From NCBI RefSeq assembly GCF_001610835.1, contig NZ_CP011270.1, positions 7,644,001 to 7,708,000 of the forward strand: a stretch of DNA of 64,000 nucleotides, in the 5' to 3' direction. Below are positions 63,985 to 64,000 of the stretch, piece by piece. Under the pieces are notes generated by a model. The model ran no database searches. It worked only from the letters and a program-made list of their open reading frames with translations, and was not told the origin of the DNA. The stretch is from Planctomyces sp. SH-PL14. Its GTDB lineage: Bacteria; Planctomycetota; Planctomycetia; Planctomycetales; Planctomycetaceae. The position numbers and the translations under genes were made by a program. Every line of letters begins with the position of its first letter. Positions within the stretch are counted from its first letter, which is position 1.

Positions 63985-64000
63985 CGACCTCAGGCTGCTT

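Overview
The window looks like chromosomal DNA of a high-GC member of the Planctomycetota (PVC superphylum). The best evidence is two large PVC-type membrane-associated dehydrogenase-like proteins (beta-propeller plus HEAT repeats, one with a CxxCH haem site), a Tat-exported Gfo/Idh/MocA oxidoreductase, a secreted FAD oxidoreductase with a golvesin/xanthan-lyase-like C-terminus, a fused AroD-AroE enzyme, and very large secreted propeller and beta-helix proteins. Most genes are short transcription units on alternating strands, as is usual for this phylum. No genus is assigned.

Layout. 1-6 kb: the end of a hydantoinase B gene, fabF, an alpha/beta hydrolase, a secreted protein and one IS630 element. 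6-20 kb: mostly minus-strand housekeeping genes, comprising a Rieske protein, an endonuclease III-like protein, the rbfA-infB-nusA translation/transcription operon, an ABC exporter, an HtrA protease and a DksA-type zinc finger protein; then aroDE (+), bacterial arginyltransferase (-) and apt (+). 20-32 kb: a 1378-residue inverse-autotransporter-like protein, 5-formyl-THF cyclo-ligase coupled to a degenerate hydrolase, a DUF58 protein, a CitG-family protein and an SGNH-PVC dehydrogenase fusion. 32-41 kb: secreted propeller proteins, an orphan Imm53-like immunity gene with a DUF6572-like neighbour, the FAD oxidoreductase and the cytochrome-bearing PVC protein. 42-48 kb: an argD-like aminotransferase and small accessory genes (Uma2, GNAT, two DUF1801, ArsR-SRPBCC pair, SAM methyltransferase). 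48-64 kb: central carbon genes gap, rpe, accD, pckA and sucA, interrupted by a 1591-residue PQQ-propeller protein and the Gfo/Idh/MocA gene.

The most striking non-coding feature is a family of nine copies of an approximately 330 bp G+C-rich, palindrome-laden intergenic repeat (five near full length, two internally deleted, two truncated). Its two ends carry nearly the same 19-20 nt motif in opposite orientation, which suggests a non-autonomous, MITE-like or structured-RNA element. Other structural signals are a nusA leader with two mutually exclusive hairpins, one of them hiding the ribosome binding site; two strong inverted repeats around 37.8-38.0 kb; and short repeated 3' hairpins.

Two genes look like pseudoenzymes that kept their fold but lost catalytic residues: the histidine-phosphatase-like gene downstream of rpe and the alpha/beta-hydrolase-like gene downstream of 5-formyl-THF cyclo-ligase. 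No rRNA, tRNA, CRISPR array, prophage or biosynthetic cluster was recognised.
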